64,000 bases of DNA from NCBI RefSeq assembly GCF_001424665.1, contig NZ_LMQS01000004.1, positions 437,680 through 501,679 on the forward strand, read 5' to 3'. Below are positions 58,834-64,000 of this stretch, in pieces. Position 1 is the stretch's first letter. Each line of letters opens with the position of its first letter. The notes beneath the pieces are model-generated. The model had not been told where the DNA came from. It worked only from the letters and a program-made list of their open reading frames with translations, and ran no database searches. Origin of the DNA: Methylophilus sp. Leaf416 (GTDB lineage: Bacteria; Pseudomonadota; Gammaproteobacteria; Burkholderiales; Methylophilaceae). A program made the translations under genes and the position numbers.

Positions 58834-59844
58834 ATGAACCGGGTATTGATAGAAAACAGCGGCCACACGTTTGAAGTGCGCCCAAGCCAAACTGTGCTGG
58901 AAGCCGCAATAGAGGCGGGCATCAACATGCCTTATGGCTGCCGCAATGGCGCCTGTGGAGCCTGCAAAGGCAAAGTGCTTACTGGCAAAGTTTTCCATGA
59001 CGACTATCAGGGCAGTGCCATGAGCGATGAAGAGCTGGCCAGCGGGCAAGCACTGTTTTGTTGTGCGCGACCATTGGAAGACCTGGTGATTGAATGCCGC
59101 CAGATTGATATGGTGCAAGGAATCAAACCACGGATTTTACCCGTGCGCGTTCAGAAAAAAGAGCAACTAACCGACGATGTCATGGTGTTGCACCTGCAAT
59201 TGCCAGCCACTGAACCACTCACCTTTATGGCAGGGCAGTATCTGGAATTTTTGCTCAAAGACGGCCGCCGTCGTGCTTTTTCCATCGCTAACGCCCCGCA
59301 TGAAGCAGGTTTCATTGAATTGCATATTCGCAAAATTGCAGGCGGCCAGTTTACTGAGCAGGTTTTCAGCGAAATGCCATTAAAAACCATATTGCGTGTT
59401 GAAGCACCGTTAGGCAGTTTTTTCTTACGTGAACAAAATGAAAAACCCATCATCATGGTCGCCGGTGGCACTGGATTCGCCCCAATCAAAGGCATGATAG
59501 AGCATATGATTTACCAGGGTATCCGGCGGCCGGTGTTGTTGTATCGTGGTGCCCGCCAGGTGACTGATCTATATATGGATGAACTCTGCCGGCGTTGGGC
59601 GGAATTTATGCCAAACATTACTTATATCCCGGTGATTTCAGAGAGTGAAACGGACGATGACTGGCAAGGCCGGCGTGGGCTGGTGCATCAAGCAGTCCTT
59701 GAAGACCATGCGGATTTGAGTGGCTTTGAAGTGTATATCTGCGGGGCGCCAGGCATGGTAGATATTGCTAAAGAGACTTTTATTGCGCAAGGATTGCCGG
59801 AAGAAGAGTTTTACAGCGATGCGTTTACGTTCGCGCCGAAATAA
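58834..59844 (+). CDS. 2Fe-2S ferredoxin/FAD/NAD(P)H reductase (CDP-6-deoxyglucoseen-reductase-like)
   Basis: Residues 1-90 form a plant-type ferredoxin with cysteines in YGCRNGACGACKGK and LFCCARP. A FAD domain follows (RRAFSIANAP, the RxYS-like FAD motif) and then a NAD(P)H domain with MVAGGTGFAPIKGMIEH and the YICGAPGMV end. The layout is that of a one-chain electron-transfer reductase such as AscD-type or oxygenase reductases. No oxygenase or sugar gene lies close, so the acceptor is unknown. 336 residues. Confidence 0.87.
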   Translation: MNRVLIENSGHTFEVRPSQTVLEAAIEAGINMPYGCRNGACGACKGKVLTGKVFHDDYQGSAMSDEELASGQALFCCARPLEDLVIECRQIDMVQGIKPRILPVRVQKKEQLTDDVMVLHLQLPATEPLTFMAGQYLEFLLKDGRRRAFSIANAPHEAGFIELHIRKIAGGQFTEQVFSEMPLKTILRVEAPLGSFFLREQNEKPIIMVAGGTGFAPIKGMIEHMIYQGIRRPVLLYRGARQVTDLYMDELCRRWAEFMPNITYIPVISESETDDDWQGRRGLVHQAVLEDHADLSGFEVYICGAPGMVDIAKETFIAQGLPEEEFYSDAFTFAPK

Positions 59845-59901
59845 TCTGGCTGAGATTTTGTTTCAATTGAAGGTTTTGGTCACTAAAAACATCTCACCTT
59901 T

Positions 59902-59976
59902 TCGACCCTAGGCAAGTGATTTTTCTTTGCTTGCTCAAAGAAAAATCATCAACAGAAAGACGGTCGCCGAGGTCGA
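59902..59976 (+). repeat. fragment related to the structured repeat
   Basis: A perfect 13-bp hairpin TGATTTTTCTTTG/CAAAGAAAAATCA (59917-59929, 59936-59948) closes on loop CTTGCT, the same loop and lower stem as the second hairpin of units R1-R4. TCGACC (59902-59907) and GGTCGA (59971-59976) can close the whole. The remaining conserved blocks are missing, so this is a left-end fragment or a related family. The surrounding 280-base gap before uppP holds nothing else clear. Confidence 0.6.
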
Positions 59977-60124
59977 TAAGATTAGTACGTCACACAATTT
60001 CTTATCACACAAGGAAACTGAACATTTCCCAAAGAATACAATCCCAAGCCATATCCAAACAAACCAATACCCTAATTTTTCCAACACACTAAATCTAGTT
60101 TGCTCTGTCTGCTAGAATATAACC

Positions 60125-60928
60125 ATGGATATTTACTTAATGCTGAAGGCCATCATCATGGGCCTGGTCGAAGGCGCGACCGAATTTATACCTGTTAGCA
60201 GCACCGGACATTTGATTATTGCAGGTGAATGGTTAAATTTTCTGGATAAAGATAAACGGGATGTGTTTGAAATCATGATACAGCTAGGTGCAGTGCTTGC
60301 TGTCTGTGTCGAGTTCCGGCAACGCTTGATACAAACGGTGCAACGTATTCAAACCGATCCTGACGCGCAACACCTGGTGCGTAACCTGGTTATCGCTTTC
60401 CTGCCCGCCGCCATCCTTGGCCTGGCTTTCCATCATCAAATCAAAGAATTTCTATTTTCATCCTTCACTGTCGGTATTGCGTTGATTGTCGGCGGTATAT
60501 TGATTTTAATCATTGAAAAATTTGTGCCACCCGGCAAGGTGCAAGATATTGACCATATCAGTTTAAAACAGGCGTTGCAGATTGGGTTTGCCCAGTCACT
60601 GGCGCTGATCCCAGGGGTGTCACGTTCTGGTGCGACAATTCTTGGTGGTATGTGCTTTGGCCTGAGTCGACAAACGGCTACTGAGTTTTCTTTCTTCCTT
60701 GCCCTGCCTATTATGTTTGCGGCGACTGGTTATGACTTACTAAAGGCGCGTGATTTGTTGTCTTTAGATGATGCCTTTATTTTCCTGATTGGCTTTGTCA
60801 CTGCGTTCTTATCTGCGCTGGTAGTGATCCGCGCCCTGATTAAATTTGTCAGTCAGCATTCTTTCGCGGTGTTTGCCTGGTATCGCATCGTGTTCGGTAT
60901 CCTTATCTTGTTGTTTTTTGCACACTAA
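60125..60928 (+). CDS. uppP: undecaprenyl-diphosphate phosphatase
   Basis: UppP recycles the lipid carrier for peptidoglycan and other polymers at the inner membrane. The signatures LVEGATEFIPVSSTGHLI (residues about 14-31) and IPGVSRSGATILGG are exact family motifs. Eight hydrophobic segments fit. 267 residues. Confidence 0.96.
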   Translation: MDIYLMLKAIIMGLVEGATEFIPVSSTGHLIIAGEWLNFLDKDKRDVFEIMIQLGAVLAVCVEFRQRLIQTVQRIQTDPDAQHLVRNLVIAFLPAAILGLAFHHQIKEFLFSSFTVGIALIVGGILILIIEKFVPPGKVQDIDHISLKQALQIGFAQSLALIPGVSRSGATILGGMCFGLSRQTATEFSFFLALPIMFAATGYDLLKARDLLSLDDAFIFLIGFVTAFLSALVVIRALIKFVSQHSFAVFAWYRIVFGILILLFFAH

Positions 60929-60959
60929 TCAAGCTGCATATTCACTTAAGGTGTAATGA

Positions 60960-63701
60960 ATGAAAAATACACTTCTGAAAAAAATTCTCTATACAGTGGC
61001 CGCCATTTTTGGCGTGGCACTGCTGTTGGTAATTTATCTTGCGGTGACGTTTGATCCTAACGATTACAAGTCGACCGTGATCCAGTTAGTGAAAGACAAA
61101 AAGCAGCGTACCCTGGATATCAAAGGTGATATCAAGCTAAGCTTTTGGCCTAAAATCGGGGCTGACCTGGGTGAAATTACTTTATCCGAGCATCAGTCAG
61201 ATAAGCAGTTTGCCGCAATCAAGGGCGCCAAAGTGGCACTTGCAGTCTTGCCACTGCTAAGAAAAGAAATTGTGGTGGATACCGTGTATCTGGACGGTGT
61301 GCAAGCCAATGTTATCCAGCATGCCGATGGCAGTTTCAACTTCGATGATCTGCTGAGCAAAGACGAGGAGGAGTCACAGCAGATTAATTTTGACGTGCAA
61401 GGCGTTAAGGTCACCAATACACAAGTCAGCTACATTAATGAAGCCAGTGGTGCGAAATACACTGTGGACCAGTTTAACCTGACCACCGGGCAAGTGGCGC
61501 TTAAAACGCCGTTTGACTTGTCGGCTGATTTCCATCTGGTGGCCAACCAGCCGGTGGTGGATGCACTGGCAAAGATTAAAGCCAATGTAATGGTTGACCC
61601 CGAAGCCAAACATTTTGTGGTCAAAGGCCTGGACGCCACTATCAAAGGCGCTTTGCTGGATGGAAAAGACGTCAATGTCACAGCCCAGGGTGCGGTGGAT
61701 ATCGACGCAGCGCAAACCGCGCTGAATGTTTCCGGTTTGAAGCTGGCCATGCAGGGTGATTTTAATGGTGCCAAACGCGATGTCAGTTTGCAGGCGCCTG
61801 CGCTGGCAGTAAACCCCAAGCAGATTTCCAGCGAAAAAGTAATACTGGCGCTTAAGCAGCAGGATGCACAAGGTGATATCAATATGGATATCATCCTCGC
61901 TGAATTAAAAGGTAATCAGCAGGCGGTGGAGAGTAAAGGCATTACTGCTGATGTGAAAGTCAACGCCGGTGCCCGCAACGTTGACGGTCATTTTGAGTCT
62001 CCAGTGAAAGCAAACCTGGCGGATATGGTGTTTGATGTGCCGGCACTGGCAGGTAAGTTTGATATAAAAGATCCGGCTTTACCGAATGGTGCCATGCAAG
62101 GCCAGTTTAAGCTCTCAGCCAACGCTGATGTAAAGCAGGAAAAAGTTAAAACCACTTTTAACCTCAACCTGGCCGAAACCAAACTAAATGGCGATGTCAG
62201 TGTGGCGGGTTTTAAAACGCCGCATATCGGCTTTAAAGTACATGCGGATACTTTAAACCTGAATGCTTTATTGGGTAATAACAATGCCAAGAAAGCGGAA
62301 TCTAAAACAACCGCTGCCAAAGCAGATACCAACCCTGGTAAACCAGCTGACCTCAGTGCATTAAAAACCTTATTCCTGGATGGCAGTATCAATATCGGCA
62401 AGATTATTTACAGTCCATACACGCTAACGGGATTGAATGTGGGCATCAAAGCCGATGGTCAGAAACTGGCGTTGCAAGGCCTGGATGTCAAACTGGATGA
62501 TTCACGTATTCACGGTAATGTGGGTATCAGCCAATTCAACAAGCCGCTATATACGTTTGACCTGAATATCGACAAACTGGACTTGAACCGGTATTTGCCA
62601 CAGCAAACGCAAACGGCCACGGCTGAAAATAAACCTGCCGCCAAAACTGCAAGTACTGAAGAACAGCCGCTGGATTTATCCGCTCTCAAAGCACTAAATG
62701 CGCAGGGAAATATCCGTATCGGCTGGTTGAAATATGGCAAGACTGAAGCTAAAAACCTGAATATTGGTTTGAAAGCCCAGGATGGCGTGGCGAGTCTTGA
62801 CCCGTTGAATGTGGACGTTTACCAGGGGACTGTGCGCGGTGGTGTGAAAGTGGATGCCCGTGCGATACCTGCCATCGCTATCAAGCAAAGTCTGCAAAAC
62901 ATTGCGGTTGGCCCACTGCTGGTGGATACGATTAATAACGATATGTTGTCCGGCACCGGCAACGTTGATGTGGATGTCACTGCGCAAGGTAATACGGTGA
63001 CTGCATTAAAAAAGTCGCTGGGCGGCTCGGTTGATTTGCGCATGGCCGATGGCGCCGTTAAGGGTTTTGACCTGGCAGGGACGATACGCGATGCCAAAGG
63101 CAAGCTTAATTTGCTCAAAGGCCAAGCGAATACTGCAGCCGATCAAACCAAAAAAACTGACTTTAGCGAGCTGACCGCCACTTTTAATATCAAGAATGGC
63201 GTCGCGCATAACGACGATCTGGCAATGAAGGCACCTATCTTCCGCCTGCCTAAAGGCGAAAGCAAAGGCGATATTGATATTGGCAAAGAACAGATTAATT
63301 ACCTGGCAAAGCCTACGCTAGTCAACACGCTTAAAGGGCAAGGCGGCAAAGAAGCCGAGCAGCTTTCCGGAGTCGGTGTGCCTGTGAAGGTCACCGGCAC
63401 ATTTGCAGCGCCCAAGTTTGGCATTGATATGGCGGCTCTGGGACAGGCATTGGCTAAATCAGCAGCATTGGATGCTTTAACCAATAAGCTGGGCGGCGAT
63501 AAAGCTGGAGCAGTGAAATCCCTCATTGGCGGTGAAAATAAAGCCGATGCTTTAAAAGGTTTGTTAAATGGCAAATCAAAAAACAGTGAAAAAAGCGCTG
63601 AAGGTGACGCTGCTAAATCTGACGCTGGCAGCAATAATGAAGAAGCCAAGCCTGCAGATAATGCAAAGCAAAAAGCTTTGAAAAAGCTATTGAATTTCTA
63701 G
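60960..63701 (+). CDS. AsmA-family protein
   Basis: One N-terminal membrane helix (about residues 9-30, ILYTVAAIFGVALLLVIYLAV) precedes a periplasmic part of almost 900 residues of repeated beta-strands. The AsmA C-terminal signature is SGTGNVDVDVTAQGN, LKKSLGGSVDLRMADGAVKG and DLAGTIRDAKG. AsmA-like proteins form bridge-like grooves that move phospholipids between membranes. The C-terminal 60 residues are Lys/Ala/Asn-rich low-complexity sequence. It precedes mutY with a one-base gap, a common order. Confidence 0.92.
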   Translation: MKNTLLKKILYTVAAIFGVALLLVIYLAVTFDPNDYKSTVIQLVKDKKQRTLDIKGDIKLSFWPKIGADLGEITLSEHQSDKQFAAIKGAKVALAVLPLLRKEIVVDTVYLDGVQANVIQHADGSFNFDDLLSKDEEESQQINFDVQGVKVTNTQVSYINEASGAKYTVDQFNLTTGQVALKTPFDLSADFHLVANQPVVDALAKIKANVMVDPEAKHFVVKGLDATIKGALLDGKDVNVTAQGAVDIDAAQTALNVSGLKLAMQGDFNGAKRDVSLQAPALAVNPKQISSEKVILALKQQDAQGDINMDIILAELKGNQQAVESKGITADVKVNAGARNVDGHFESPVKANLADMVFDVPALAGKFDIKDPALPNGAMQGQFKLSANADVKQEKVKTTFNLNLAETKLNGDVSVAGFKTPHIGFKVHADTLNLNALLGNNNAKKAESKTTAAKADTNPGKPADLSALKTLFLDGSINIGKIIYSPYTLTGLNVGIKADGQKLALQGLDVKLDDSRIHGNVGISQFNKPLYTFDLNIDKLDLNRYLPQQTQTATAENKPAAKTASTEEQPLDLSALKALNAQGNIRIGWLKYGKTEAKNLNIGLKAQDGVASLDPLNVDVYQGTVRGGVKVDARAIPAIAIKQSLQNIAVGPLLVDTINNDMLSGTGNVDVDVTAQGNTVTALKKSLGGSVDLRMADGAVKGFDLAGTIRDAKGKLNLLKGQANTAADQTKKTDFSELTATFNIKNGVAHNDDLAMKAPIFRLPKGESKGDIDIGKEQINYLAKPTLVNTLKGQGGKEAEQLSGVGVPVKVTGTFAAPKFGIDMAALGQALAKSAALDALTNKLGGDKAGAVKSLIGGENKADALKGLLNGKSKNSEKSAEGDAAKSDAGSNNEEAKPADNAKQKALKKLLNF

Positions 63702-63702
63702 C

Positions 63703-64000
63703 GTGAGTCTTTTTGCAGAAAAACTGATCGCCTGGCAACAAGTGCATGGTCGGCATGACTTGCCGTGGCAGCAAACGCGTGATCCCTACGCAGTGTGGGT
63801 TTCAGAGATCATGTTGCAACAAACCCAAGTCAGTGCAGTGATTGGCTACTATGGTCGCTTCATGGCCCGGTTCCCCACCATTGCCAGCCTGGCAGAAGCT
63901 TCACAGGATGATGTGATGCAACACTGGAGCGGGCTAGGCTATTATTCCCGTGCCCGCAATCTGCACCATGCTGCACAAACCATTATGCGTGAGCATAATG
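63703..64000 (+). CDS. mutY: A/G-specific adenine DNA glycosylase (5' part, cut by window)
   Basis: A GTG start one base after the AsmA stop opens a frame with WQQVHGRHDLPWQ, DPYAVWVSEIMLQQTQV and WSGLGYYSRARNL, the N-terminal catalytic part of MutY, which removes adenine opposite 8-oxoguanine. The catalytic Glu is the one in VSEIMLQQTQV. About 99 residues are visible; the iron-sulfur and NUDIX-like parts lie beyond the window. Confidence 0.93.
   Translation, partial: MSLFAEKLIAWQQVHGRHDLPWQQTRDPYAVWVSEIMLQQTQVSAVIGYYGRFMARFPTIASLAEASQDDVMQHWSGLGYYSRARNLHHAAQTIMREHN

Overview
The window looks like chromosome from a methylotrophic betaproteobacterium, most likely family Methylophilaceae. This rests on gene content and order rather than on a database search. 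The clues are a lanthanide-type PQQ methanol dehydrogenase (xoxF) with a small cytochrome c, the argS-SPOR-dsbA and rpe-gph-trpEGDC orders, metX-metW, aroQ-accB-accC-prmA, a PEP-CTERM protein, and moderate GC with housekeeping genes of betaproteobacterial type. Both ends cut genes: an SDR oxidoreductase on the left and mutY on the right.

Layout. 1-3.7 kb: SDR end, then a plus-strand block with a DUF6394 membrane protein, a two-RCK potassium channel, an unknown membrane protein and a DUF2007 protein. 3.8-9.2 kb: dsbA, SPOR protein and argS (minus), then priA (plus). 9.3-15.3 kb: a two-partner secretion pair, TpsB transporter and 1331-residue TpsA exoprotein. 15.4-22.2 kb: tRNA-Gly(CCC), thiD-thiE, mpl-tonB-ferredoxin-glycosyltransferase-rluB. 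22.2-26.0 kb: two ~640 bp quasi-palindromic repeats bracketing yidB-like, pyrE and xth. 26-33 kb: hemB and the trp operon with rpe-gph (minus). 33.4-40.6 kb: hemA, prfA, a GFA protein, alkC-like, prmC, a HAD phosphatase, metX-metW. 40.7-47.4 kb: PEP-CTERM protein, sigma-54 activator, xoxF-cytochrome c, ampG. 47.5-51.0 kb: katG, a small ORF, oxyR. 51.0-58.3 kb: fatty-acid, aromatic and redox genes on the minus strand. 58.3-64 kb: fxsA, a ferredoxin reductase, uppP, an AsmA protein, mutY.

How parts work together. XoxF oxidises methanol in the periplasm and probably passes electrons to the adjacent cytochrome c. Its promoter has a textbook -24/-12 sigma-54 site, and the divergent AcoR-type activator has near-identical direct repeats beside its start, so the two form a plausible regulatory unit. 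KatG and OxyR form the peroxide defence pair. DsbA, DsbD and a TlpA-like thioredoxin serve periplasmic thiol chemistry. Mpl, AmpG, UppP and the GT51 enzyme serve peptidoglycan synthesis and recycling.

Most novel signals: (1) a ~225 bp structured repeat, present as two inverted pairs plus a fragment, with compensatory base changes in several helices; (2) the sigma-54 xoxF control region; (3) a 23-codon ORF beside katG whose ribosome-binding site lies in a strong hairpin; (4) a 38-codon ORF between accB and accC that resembles the start of accC; (5) an HMW1-like C-terminal cysteine pair in the TpsA protein.
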